Of a DNA stretch of 40,740 nucleotides, positions 16,545 to 25,176 are shown in pieces. The notes below the pieces were generated by a model, which made no database searches, was not told the origin of the DNA, and saw only the letters and a list, made by a program, of their open reading frames with translations. Each line of letters begins with the position of its first letter. Position 1 is the stretch's first letter. Location of the stretch: NCBI RefSeq assembly GCF_024343775.1, contig NZ_RJUF01000030.1, positions 1 through 40,740 of the forward strand. The letters run 5' to 3'. The position numbers and the translations under genes were made by a program. This DNA is from Lacihabitans soyangensis. GTDB taxonomy: Bacteria > Bacteroidota > Bacteroidia > Cytophagales > Spirosomataceae.

Positions 16545-17669
16545 GTGCAAAGTCCAATTCTCAAATATTCTTCAGTGCTTGCGTTGGCTGTGGTATCGCT
16601 TGTCAGTTGTAAGCAAAAACCAAATCTGAAACCGAGTTTTTATTTGGGAGCTGACCTATCTTACGTAAATGAGCTTGAAGACTGCAGCGGTATTTACAGA
16701 GAAAAAGGAGAGAAAGTAGAGCCATTTGGCTATTTCGCCAAAAAAGGTTCAAACCTCATTAGATTGCGTCTTTGGCATACTCCAGAATTTAATAATTATT
16801 CCTCATTATCGGATGTCGAAAAATCTTTAAAAAGAGCTAAAAACGCCAATCAGTCGGTATTGCTCAATTTTCATTATTCCGATAATTGGGCCGATCCATC
16901 CAAACAAATAATGCCACGAGCTTGGCAAAAAATAAAAAACCTGAATATTCTAGGAGACTCTGTTTACAATTACACTTTATCAACCCTTACCTACCTCAAC
17001 AGTCGCGGTCTCACACCCGAAATGGTGCAGATAGGCAATGAAACCAACATCGGTATCATTCAACATCCTGATTCGGCCAGTAACGGCCCGATCAATTGGA
17101 AACGCAATGCCTTCTTACTTAACAAAGGCCTCGAAGCAGTAGCCGATTTTAATAAGACCAACAAACAAAAAGTAGAAACCATGCTGCACGTGGCACAGCC
17201 CGAAAACGCAGAGTGGTGGTTTAAAGATGCTAATGTCAACAGTGTAAAAAATTATGATTGGATTGGTGTGAGTTACTACCCGAAATGGTCGAAATATGAC
17301 TTAAACAAGCTTGAAAGTACCTTAAAAAACCTAAAAAACAGATACAGTAAAAGGCTAATGGTGGTTGAGACGGGATATCCATATTCAACTGCCGAGTATG
17401 ACAAAGCCAACAACATGTTAGACAAGGATGCGGCCATAAAAAACTATCCGATTTCGCCCGAAGGCCAACTAAGTTTTATGGTAGATCTCGTAAAAACGTG
17501 TAAAAATGCAGGTGCCGAAGGGGTAGTTTATTGGGAGCCGGCATGGATCTCGACGGCTTGTAAAACTCAATGGGGAACAGGCTCACATTGGGAAAACGCG
17601 GCTTTTTTTGATGCAGGCAACAGCAACGAGGCCTTACCTGTTTTTAAATTTTTCAAACCAATTTTTTAA
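16545..17669 (+). CDS. GH53 endo-beta-1,4-galactanase lipoprotein
   Basis: A 374-residue GH53 enzyme (arabinogalactan endo-beta-1,4-galactosidase). Family signatures are GADLSYVNELED, LIRLRLWHTPEF, LLNFHYSDNWADPSKQ and PRAW. Acid/base E166 is in QIGNETN and nucleophile E275 in VVETGYPY. The N-terminus is a lipoprotein signal with lipobox LVSC (Cys 22). The start is GTG at 16545: an in-frame stop lies at 16533-16535 and no suitable ATG is near. It is expected to cut beta-1,4-galactan, such as pectin side chains, probably at the cell surface. It is first in the operon, 32 bp before susC, and its specificity does not match the two GH13 enzymes downstream. Confidence 0.93.
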   Translation: MQSPILKYSSVLALAVVSLVSCKQKPNLKPSFYLGADLSYVNELEDCSGIYREKGEKVEPFGYFAKKGSNLIRLRLWHTPEFNNYSSLSDVEKSLKRAKNANQSVLLNFHYSDNWADPSKQIMPRAWQKIKNLNILGDSVYNYTLSTLTYLNSRGLTPEMVQIGNETNIGIIQHPDSASNGPINWKRNAFLLNKGLEAVADFNKTNKQKVETMLHVAQPENAEWWFKDANVNSVKNYDWIGVSYYPKWSKYDLNKLESTLKNLKNRYSKRLMVVETGYPYSTAEYDKANNMLDKDAAIKNYPISPEGQLSFMVDLVKTCKNAGAEGVVYWEPAWISTACKTQWGTGSHWENAAFFDAGNSNEALPVFKFFKPIF

Positions 17670-17701
17670 TATTTTATACTTTAACTTAAACTTAATTTCA
17701 G

Positions 17702-20701
17702 ATGCAAAAAAACAAACGCAGTCGAAATTTAAAGTCATCAACCTCAGCCTTCGGCATGTTTGCCGTTTTCTTATTGATGATTTTAGGAAATGTTGCTTTT
17801 GCCCAAAGAACCATCACGGGTAAAGTAACAGATGCCACAGACAAATCAGAATTGATTGGCGTGACAGTATCCGTAAAAGGCACTACAGTTGGTACGCAAA
17901 CCGACGTTAGCGGAAATTACTCCATAGCTGTTCCCAACAATCAAGCTATTTTGGTGTTTTCATTTATCGGCAAAACCAGCAAAGAAGTGGTGGTAGGAAC
18001 ACAGACAGCCATTAATGTAGCCTTGGTCGACGACTCCAAAATACTAGACGAAGTAGTGGTAGTAGCCTACGGAACAAGTAAAAAAGCTGACTTAACTGGC
18101 TCAATAATAGCGGTAAATGCCAAAGATTTCCAAAAGGGAAACATCCAATCTTCAGAGCAATTGCTTCAAGGTAAAGTGGCGGGTTTGCAAGTAACCAGTG
18201 GTGGCGGTTCAGCAGGCGGTGGTAGTACAATCCGTATAAGAGGAACGGCTTCACTAAACGCTAGCAATGACCCATTAATCGTAATAGACGGGATACCAGT
18301 AGAAGGAAATGGCATAGCTGGTTCGGCCAACCTATTGAACACCATCAACCCAAATGATATAGAAAGTATGTCTGTCCTGAAAGATGCCTCTGCCGCAGCT
18401 CTTTATGGCTCTAGAGCATCTAACGGGGTTATTATCATCACTACCAAAAAAGGCTCGTCTGGTAAACCAACTTTCAATTTCAATACCGCGGTTTCTGCGG
18501 GTCAAGTATTCACTAAAGTCGATGTACTTACTGGTGACCAAGTAAGGGAAATCATAAACGCCAGAGCTGCTCAAACTGGTGACAACACCTATAAAAACCT
18601 CTTGGGAACAGAAAATACCGACTGGCAAGACCAGATTTTCCGAACTGCCATAGGAACAGACAACAACCTTAGTGCTGGTGGTACGTACAAAAAAGTACCT
18701 TTCAGGGTGTCATTGGGATACTCTAACCAAAATGGTATTTTGAAAACCAACAATTTCAATCGTACTTCTGGAGCCATCAATCTTAGTCCCAAGTTTTTGG
18801 ACAATGCCTTGGCAGTTAATGTTAACCTAAAATTGGCCAATACCAATAACCGTTTTGCGGATGAAGGAGCTATTGGATCAGCTTTGAGAATGGACCCGAC
18901 CAAACCAGTAATGACGGATAACCCATACGGTGGATATTATCAATGGTTAGATGGCCAAGGTAAATACAAACAACTTTCAGGATTTAATCCTTTAGGTTTG
19001 TTAGAACAACGTGACAATACCTCTACTGTAAACAGATTAATCGGAAACATAGAGTTAGACTATAAACTGCCCTTCTTGCCAGATTTGCACCTAAGAACCA
19101 ACCTTGGACTTGACAATACCAAAGGTAGCGGAACAGACCTGATTAATGCTCTTTCGGCAACTAACTACCTGACCAGTGGACGATTGACAGACTACAAACA
19201 AAGCAAGTCTAACAAACTTTGGGATGTGTCTTTGTTCTATGAAAAAGACTTGGTGGGTATTAAAAGTAAAATCGATGTTTTGGCCTTGCATTCTTACCAA
19301 GATTTCGTAACCAACGTTTACAACTTCCCAGCGTACAGTGCTGATGGTAAAACGATAATCCCTGGCACGGAGCCAATATTTGCAACAGACAAACCGCAAT
19401 ATAGACTTGATTCTTATTTGGGAAGAATAAACTACTCATTTATGGGTAAATATTTGGCCACAGCATCTATTCGTAGAGATGCTTCTTCGAAATTCTCACC
19501 TGCTACTAGAGTAGGTTATTTCCCTGCAGTTGCCTTGGCTTGGAAAGTTAGAGATGACATTTTTAAGAATAGCAAAATTGTTTCTGACATGAAACTTAGA
19601 GTTGGTTATGGCGTAACGGGTCAGCAAGATTTTGGTCAATTTTACCCATATTTAGCCAGATATGCCCAAAGTACTGCCACAGCCCAGTACCAATTCGGCG
19701 ATAAATTCTATACTTTCTATCGACCAGCAGCTTACGACGCCAACATTTCGTGGGAAACTACGACCACCAAAAACCTAGCATTAGATTTTGGTTTTGCAAA
19801 CAACAGAATCAACGGTACCGTGGAGCTTTTCCAAAAAGATACCAAAGACCTTTTGGCAACAGTGCCAGTAGCTTATGGTTCTACGTTTGATATCAATTTA
19901 TTCACTAACGTGGGTAGCCTGACCAACAAAGGTGTAGAAGTAGTATTGAACACTACGCCAATCAAAAAAGACAAATTACGTTGGGATTTAGGCTTTAATT
20001 TCACTAGAAACAATACTGAAATTACCGCACTTCGTAAGCAAGAAGATCCAAACTTTACTGGAATTCCTGTTAGTGGAATCTCTGGCGGTACAGGTAATTC
20101 TATCGGCTTGCATGCTATCGGCCAATGGCCATACACTTACTACGTATTCCAACAAGTATATGACGAAAACGGTACGCCGCTTGAGGGAGTATATGTAGAC
20201 AGAAACAAAGACGGTCAAATTAACGATTCGGACAGATATTTGTTCCAAAAACCAGCTCCAAGCATGCTTTTTGGTGTAAGCACTTCGGTAAACTACAACA
20301 AGTTTACGTTTAGTGCTTCTGGACATGCCATGGTAGGCAATTATTTGTACAACAACCTTCAGTCTGAGCGTTCGGTTCTTAGAAATTTGATAGATCCGCT
20401 TTTGGTGATTAACAACGCCACTACGCTTCTAACAAAAACCAATTTCTTCAATAATAGATACCTATCTGATTATTACATAGAAAATGCCTCTTTCTTCAGA
20501 TTGGACAATATTAATGTAGGGTATTATGTAGGTAAAGTATTCGGAAACACTACTTTAAGTTTAAATGCAAGTGTAAACAACGTGTTCTTCGTAACCAAAT
20601 ACAGCGGTTTGGATCCTGAAAACTCAAGTGCTACGGGCGTAGACAACACCATTTATCCTCGTCCAAGAGTTTACACATTTGGTTTAAACTTTGATTTTTG
20701 A
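17702..20701 (+). CDS. SusC-like TonB-dependent outer-membrane receptor
   Basis: A 999-residue SusC/RagA-type importer. A signal peptide ends near residue 35 (GNVAFAQ). A CarboxypepD_reg-like domain spans about 36-115 (TITGKVTDATDKSELIGVTV), followed by the TonB-box-like EVVVVAYG. The plug domain lies at about 120-235 (IRIRGTASLNASNDPLIVIDG; DASAAALYGSRASNGVIIITTKKG). The 22-strand barrel fills the rest and ends in the aromatic FGLNFDF. It imports oligosaccharides across the outer membrane using TonB energy, capped by the SusD partner 25 bp downstream. The locus suggests maltodextrin or galacto-oligosaccharide as cargo; the sequence alone does not decide. Confidence 0.96.
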   Translation: MQKNKRSRNLKSSTSAFGMFAVFLLMILGNVAFAQRTITGKVTDATDKSELIGVTVSVKGTTVGTQTDVSGNYSIAVPNNQAILVFSFIGKTSKEVVVGTQTAINVALVDDSKILDEVVVVAYGTSKKADLTGSIIAVNAKDFQKGNIQSSEQLLQGKVAGLQVTSGGGSAGGGSTIRIRGTASLNASNDPLIVIDGIPVEGNGIAGSANLLNTINPNDIESMSVLKDASAAALYGSRASNGVIIITTKKGSSGKPTFNFNTAVSAGQVFTKVDVLTGDQVREIINARAAQTGDNTYKNLLGTENTDWQDQIFRTAIGTDNNLSAGGTYKKVPFRVSLGYSNQNGILKTNNFNRTSGAINLSPKFLDNALAVNVNLKLANTNNRFADEGAIGSALRMDPTKPVMTDNPYGGYYQWLDGQGKYKQLSGFNPLGLLEQRDNTSTVNRLIGNIELDYKLPFLPDLHLRTNLGLDNTKGSGTDLINALSATNYLTSGRLTDYKQSKSNKLWDVSLFYEKDLVGIKSKIDVLALHSYQDFVTNVYNFPAYSADGKTIIPGTEPIFATDKPQYRLDSYLGRINYSFMGKYLATASIRRDASSKFSPATRVGYFPAVALAWKVRDDIFKNSKIVSDMKLRVGYGVTGQQDFGQFYPYLARYAQSTATAQYQFGDKFYTFYRPAAYDANISWETTTTKNLALDFGFANNRINGTVELFQKDTKDLLATVPVAYGSTFDINLFTNVGSLTNKGVEVVLNTTPIKKDKLRWDLGFNFTRNNTEITALRKQEDPNFTGIPVSGISGGTGNSIGLHAIGQWPYTYYVFQQVYDENGTPLEGVYVDRNKDGQINDSDRYLFQKPAPSMLFGVSTSVNYNKFTFSASGHAMVGNYLYNNLQSERSVLRNLIDPLLVINNATTLLTKTNFFNNRYLSDYYIENASFFRLDNINVGYYVGKVFGNTTLSLNASVNNVFFVTKYSGLDPENSSATGVDNTIYPRPRVYTFGLNFDF

Positions 20702-20726
20702 TAATTATTAAAAAGAAGAAAAAACA

Positions 20727-22331
20727 ATGAAAAATATATTTAAAAAATTCTCAGTTGCTTTGCTCACGACGGCCTTCATTACATCGTGTTCAAACAAGCT
20801 CGACTTGTTTCCTCAGAATGACTTCACACCAGACAAAGCTTATTCTAGCGTAGACGGTTATAACTCGGTTTTGGCAAAAATCTATGGAGCTCTTTCGGTA
20901 GGTGGAAACACAGGCGGCGGTGGTCAGCCGGATATTACAGGTCTTGATGAAGGATCACAGATAGCATTTATTCGTCCGTTTTTCAATATGCAGGAGTTAC
21001 CAACTGACGAAGCCATGGTGACATGGAACGACCAAACTATTAAGGACTTCCATAATTTATCATGGACCAGCACTGACCCATTCATTAAAGGTATGTATGC
21101 CCGTCCGATATGGAATGTAGCCCTTATCAACGAGTTCATTCGTGAATCTACTGACGCAAAATTAAATGAAAGAGGAATAACTGGTGCCAATGCTACAAAC
21201 ATCAAAAATGCTGTGGCTGAGGTAAGATTCTTACGTGCTTTCAATTATTGGGCTGCTATGGATTTATTTGGTAAATATTCGTTTTTGACAGAAGCCGACG
21301 CCGTGGGTGTAACTCCAGTAGAGAAATCTTCATCTGAGCTTTTTGCTTATATCGAAAAAGAGTTGAAAGAGGTAGAAAACATTCTTCCAGCTGCAAAAAC
21401 GGCTATTTATGGCAGAGTAGACAAAAGTGCAGCACAAGCTCTTTTGGCCAGAATGTACCTGAACGCAAAAACTTACATCGGAACAGAGAAAAACACCGAA
21501 GCCGCTACTTATGCAAAGAAAGTGATCGATGCAGGCTATGCTTTAACACCAAAATATCATGAGCTTTTCCAGGCAGATAATCATACCAAAACAGGCGAAA
21601 TCATTTGGGCTATCAATTGTGATGGACTAAAAACCCAAGGCTACGGAAACACCACGTTCCTAGCTCATGCAGCAGCAGGAGATGACTACCCGGACTTCGG
21701 CGTGAATAGTGGCTGGGCAGGTTATAGAGCTACAAAAGGACTTTCGAGCAAGTTTTTTAGTGGAAATACAACTACCACAAACGACAAAAGAGCTCTTTTC
21801 ACTACTTCAAAGTTTAGAATTGATCCAGTAGAAAACGAAATCGATGACGTGAGTAATTTTGCTAATGGTGTACATGTGAAAAAATGGACCAACAACTACA
21901 CTTCAGGAGCCAAAGGCACTGATATCACTGGTAATTTTGTTGATACCGATTTTCCTATTTTCCGTCTTTCTGAGATGTATTTGATTTATACTGAAGCCGT
22001 ACTCAGAGGTGGTACTGGAGATAGAAACCTGGCACTTTCGTACATCAACAAAATTAGAGAAAGAGCATACGGAAGCACATCTGGTAATATTTCAGCGAAT
22101 GATCTTACACTTCAATTTATACTTGATGAACGTGCCCGTGAGTTGTATTGGGAAGGACACCGTCGTACAGACCTGATCCGTTTTGACCAACTTACTACTT
22201 CTACCTATCTATGGCCATGGAAAGGTGGTGTAAGTGCAGGAAGAGCAGTAGATACGAAGTATAAACTGTTCCCGATTCCAGCTGAGGCTCGCACGGTAAA
22301 TACCAACTTGACACAAAACCCAGGTTATTAA
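20727..22331 (+). CDS. SusD-like substrate-binding lipoprotein
   Basis: A SusD/RagB family surface lipoprotein of 534 residues. It has a lipobox at ITSC (Cys 21), followed by SNKLDLFPQND, the usual N-terminal theme. TPR-like helices hold VAEVRFLRAFNYWAAMDLFG and SAAQALLARMYLNAKTYIG. The C-terminal part has FPIFRLSEMYLIYTEAVLR, ILDERARELYWEGHRRTDLIRF and the ending LFPIPAEARTVNTNLTQNPGY, all typical. It binds glycan over the SusC barrel as a hinged lid. It follows susC by 25 bp and is clearly its partner. Confidence 0.96.
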   Translation: MKNIFKKFSVALLTTAFITSCSNKLDLFPQNDFTPDKAYSSVDGYNSVLAKIYGALSVGGNTGGGGQPDITGLDEGSQIAFIRPFFNMQELPTDEAMVTWNDQTIKDFHNLSWTSTDPFIKGMYARPIWNVALINEFIRESTDAKLNERGITGANATNIKNAVAEVRFLRAFNYWAAMDLFGKYSFLTEADAVGVTPVEKSSSELFAYIEKELKEVENILPAAKTAIYGRVDKSAAQALLARMYLNAKTYIGTEKNTEAATYAKKVIDAGYALTPKYHELFQADNHTKTGEIIWAINCDGLKTQGYGNTTFLAHAAAGDDYPDFGVNSGWAGYRATKGLSSKFFSGNTTTTNDKRALFTTSKFRIDPVENEIDDVSNFANGVHVKKWTNNYTSGAKGTDITGNFVDTDFPIFRLSEMYLIYTEAVLRGGTGDRNLALSYINKIRERAYGSTSGNISANDLTLQFILDERARELYWEGHRRTDLIRFDQLTTSTYLWPWKGGVSAGRAVDTKYKLFPIPAEARTVNTNLTQNPGY

Positions 22332-22349
22332 TCTTAAATTTTTCAGAAA

Positions 22350-23681
22350 ATGAATAAAATATTTAAAAATATAGCATTCTTCGTAGGGACATTGATACTG
22401 ATGACCTCTTGCGAAAAAGACGAGATTCAGGCTGTGCTCAATTCAGGAGCCACGCCAGTTGTTTCACTGTCAGCACCTACAGTGGTTCTTACGAAAGACG
22501 TTGCAGAGAACACTGTTCTAACAGTTTCTTGGTTAAAACCAGAGTTTGGCTACGATGCCGCTCCTACTTATACCATTCTTTTAGACAAAAAAGGTGGCGA
22601 TTTCTCCAAAGCATATAGCTACAGTGCTGGCAAAGATTTGACCAAAACCTTCAAAGGTGCTGAGCTGAATAGCATTTTGCTAAATCTAGGTTTGCCAGCA
22701 GGGGCTGCGTCTGATTTAGATGTAAAAATCCAAGCCAAACTCAGCGATGCCGTTACGCTTACTTCGCCATTGGCAGGATTTAAAGCCACTGCGTATTTGG
22801 ATAAACTCGATCTTTCTAGCCCATGGGGAGTAGTAGGAAGTGCCTACAACGACTGGGGTGCATTTGCTGATGCTCCTTTCTACAAAACGGGTTCGGTAGA
22901 GGTATTTGTGGCTTATGTTACACTAAAAGACGGTGAGTTTAAAATCCGAAAAAACAACGACTGGGCTATAAACTATGGTGACGACGGAGCCAATGGAACC
23001 CTAGAAGCCAACGGTGCCAATATTATTTCAAAAGCTGGAGCCTATAAAATCACTTTTGATGCAGCAAAGCTTACAGTAAAAGTAGAAAAGTATTCGTGGG
23101 GAATTGTAGGAAGTGCATTCAACAATTGGGGAGCAACTCCAGATGCACCTTTGACTTACGATCCATTCTCTGACCAATGGAGAGGAGTAGTTACCTTGAA
23201 AGATGGCGAGTTTAAAATCAGACAAAACTCTGACTGGGCAGTAAACTATGGCGACGATGGAGCTAATGGCACATTGGATGCTGGTGGAGCTAATATTGCT
23301 GCCAAAAAAGGTACATATCTTATAACAATGAATTTAAAAGAGAACAAAATGACCATAGAAAAAATAACAAACCTGTGGGGAATTGTTGGTAGCGGATACA
23401 ACGACTGGGGTGCTACTCCTGACTTTACTTTCACACCTGACTTTGGAAATTTCTCTAAAGATTTTGACACAAAAGGAGTTTGGATTGCACAAAATGTAAC
23501 CCTCAAAACAGGCGAGATAAAATTCAGAGCAAACTCCGATTGGGCATTAAACTACGGCGATGATGGTGCTAACGGTACGCTTGACGTTAATGGAGCGAAC
23601 ATTGCAGTTACAGCTGGGAAATATGATATTATGCTAGACTTTTCAAAGTCAACTCCAGCATATAAAATTACAAAAAAATAA
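22350..23681 (+). CDS. SusE/SusF-like surface lipoprotein with three tandem starch-binding-like repeats
   Basis: A 443-residue lipoprotein (lipobox MTSC, Cys 21). An N-terminal SusE-type beta-sandwich lies at about 35-150. Three tandem repeats follow at about 158-247, 249-338 and 342-441. Each opens with WG(I/V)VGS-(Y/F)N-WGA and contains a K(F/I)R-N-DWA-NYGDDGANGTL core and a GANI segment. The paired Trp residues suit binding of glucose helices, as in SusE and SusF of Bacteroides. The repeats are very similar to one another, suggesting recent internal duplication. It would keep starch at the cell surface for SusD and the amylases. It lies 18 bp after the SusD gene. Confidence 0.9.
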   Translation: MNKIFKNIAFFVGTLILMTSCEKDEIQAVLNSGATPVVSLSAPTVVLTKDVAENTVLTVSWLKPEFGYDAAPTYTILLDKKGGDFSKAYSYSAGKDLTKTFKGAELNSILLNLGLPAGAASDLDVKIQAKLSDAVTLTSPLAGFKATAYLDKLDLSSPWGVVGSAYNDWGAFADAPFYKTGSVEVFVAYVTLKDGEFKIRKNNDWAINYGDDGANGTLEANGANIISKAGAYKITFDAAKLTVKVEKYSWGIVGSAFNNWGATPDAPLTYDPFSDQWRGVVTLKDGEFKIRQNSDWAVNYGDDGANGTLDAGGANIAAKKGTYLITMNLKENKMTIEKITNLWGIVGSGYNDWGATPDFTFTPDFGNFSKDFDTKGVWIAQNVTLKTGEIKFRANSDWALNYGDDGANGTLDVNGANIAVTAGKYDIMLDFSKSTPAYKITKK

Positions 23682-23682
23682 C

Positions 23683-23744
23683 CCGAAGAAATTCGGAATA
23701 GATTGATTATAATCTGCATGGAGTATTTCTGTGCAGATTTTTTT
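23683..23744 (+). terminator. hairpin and intrinsic terminator inside the PUL operon
   Basis: A small hairpin with a GAAA loop (CCGAA 23683-23687, TTCGG 23692-23696) is followed by AATCTGCA (23711-23718) pairing with TGCAGATT (23732-23739) and a T run to 23744. It separates the SusE-like gene from the amylase genes, so it may lower expression of the downstream pair or protect the 3' end of the upstream mRNA. Confidence 0.7.
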
Positions 23745-23766
23745 AAACTTTAATAAAACAAACTCC

Positions 23767-25152
23767 ATGAAAAAGGCCGCTGTTCTCTGCCTATTCCTTA
23801 CCGTTTTCATATCCTGTTCAAAATCCGAAAATGTACCTTCTGGTTCAGCTCCTATGGATTTGAATGTGGTCGAAAATACGGGTGGAGTGATGATGCAGGG
23901 CTTTTATTGGGATGTCGAACCAAGAGGTGACTGGTGGAATACCCTCTCTACAAGAATAGACGCTTGGAAGAAAATAGGTGTGGACAGAATTTGGCTTCCT
24001 CCGGCCTCCAAAGGCATGTCTGGTGGATTTTCAATGGGCTATGACCCCATGGATTATTTTGACTTTGGTGATTTTGACCAAATGGGAACATTGGAAACAA
24101 GATTTGGCTCCAAAGCAGAACTCGAAAAACTAATAAGCACTGCACACGGAGCTGGCATCCAGGTAATTGCAGACATTGTGTTGAACCATAACAGTGGTGG
24201 ATCTTTGGAATACAACCCTTTTCGGAACAAGAATACCTACACACTTTTTAAACCAAAATCAGGGAGATTTTTTAGAACAGCGAAAGATTTTCATCCAAAC
24301 GACCGCCATGCTAAAGATGCTGAGGCACTGTTTTTTGAAGAGCAAGATCTTTGTCACGATCAATTGAACGTACAGAAATGGTTCTGGAAATCAGATTCTT
24401 CAGTGGCCAAATATTACAAAAACACCATGAAATTTGACGGCTGGCGGTTTGATTATGTAAAAGGATTTGATCCATCCGTCGTAAAATCTTGGATGGACGA
24501 AGTGGGTGGGTTTGGAGTTTTAGAGGCTTGGGATGGCAACCCCGATTATCTCAAAACTTGGGTGGATAAAACAGGAGCAAAAGCTTTTGACTTTGCGGCA
24601 TTTTATAACATGGAACAGGCATTTGACGGAAATAACCTGAAACTTCTGAGAGACAAAAGTGCCCTTTTCAAACTTTCTCCTCAAAATGCAGTGACCTTTG
24701 TAACCAACCACGACACCGAAAAAGAAACCAATCAATCTAACAGAATCGGGAATGCTGAAAATAAACTTTTGGCCTACGCTTACATACTCACGCATCCCGG
24801 TTATCCATGTATTTTTTATCTCGATTATGAAGTGCAATTGCCAAAATGGAAGCTTGATCGCCTCATACTAATTAACAGAACATTGGCCAAAGGCGATGCC
24901 TCCGTGATTTTTGCTGACACAGAATATTACGTGGCCCAACGGACTGGCGAGGGCAAATCACCTGGCTTGGTAGTGGCCATAAACAACGGCAGTTTAAGCA
25001 AAAAACAAGACGTTTTTACTTCTTTCAAAAATACCACACTTTACGATTATTCTGAAAACACCGCCAAAACTATCTCCACCGATGAACGAGGAAAAGCAAC
25101 CATAGAAACTCCATCAAAAAGCTATACGATATGGTCGTTGAAAAAATTCTAA
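23767..25152 (+). CDS. GH13 alpha-amylase lipoprotein, archaeal (GH13_7-like) type
   Basis: A 461-residue alpha-amylase. The start at 23767 gives a lipoprotein signal with lipobox FISC (Cys 17). The region GVMMQGFYWDV, WLPPASKGMSGGFSMGYDP and LETRFGSKAEL closely follows the Pyrococcus/Thermococcus amylase pattern. The conserved GH13 regions are ADIVLNH (135-141), GWRFDYVKG with nucleophile D229, acid/base E253 in VLEAWDG, and VTNHD with D316. DLCHD at 194-198 also matches the archaeal type. It is probably a surface or periplasmic endo-acting enzyme on starch. It is followed 24 bp later by a second GH13. Confidence 0.93.
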   Translation: MKKAAVLCLFLTVFISCSKSENVPSGSAPMDLNVVENTGGVMMQGFYWDVEPRGDWWNTLSTRIDAWKKIGVDRIWLPPASKGMSGGFSMGYDPMDYFDFGDFDQMGTLETRFGSKAELEKLISTAHGAGIQVIADIVLNHNSGGSLEYNPFRNKNTYTLFKPKSGRFFRTAKDFHPNDRHAKDAEALFFEEQDLCHDQLNVQKWFWKSDSSVAKYYKNTMKFDGWRFDYVKGFDPSVVKSWMDEVGGFGVLEAWDGNPDYLKTWVDKTGAKAFDFAAFYNMEQAFDGNNLKLLRDKSALFKLSPQNAVTFVTNHDTEKETNQSNRIGNAENKLLAYAYILTHPGYPCIFYLDYEVQLPKWKLDRLILINRTLAKGDASVIFADTEYYVAQRTGEGKSPGLVVAINNGSLSKKQDVFTSFKNTTLYDYSENTAKTISTDERGKATIETPSKSYTIWSLKKF

Positions 25153-25176
25153 AAAACATTTTTTAACTGAATACCT

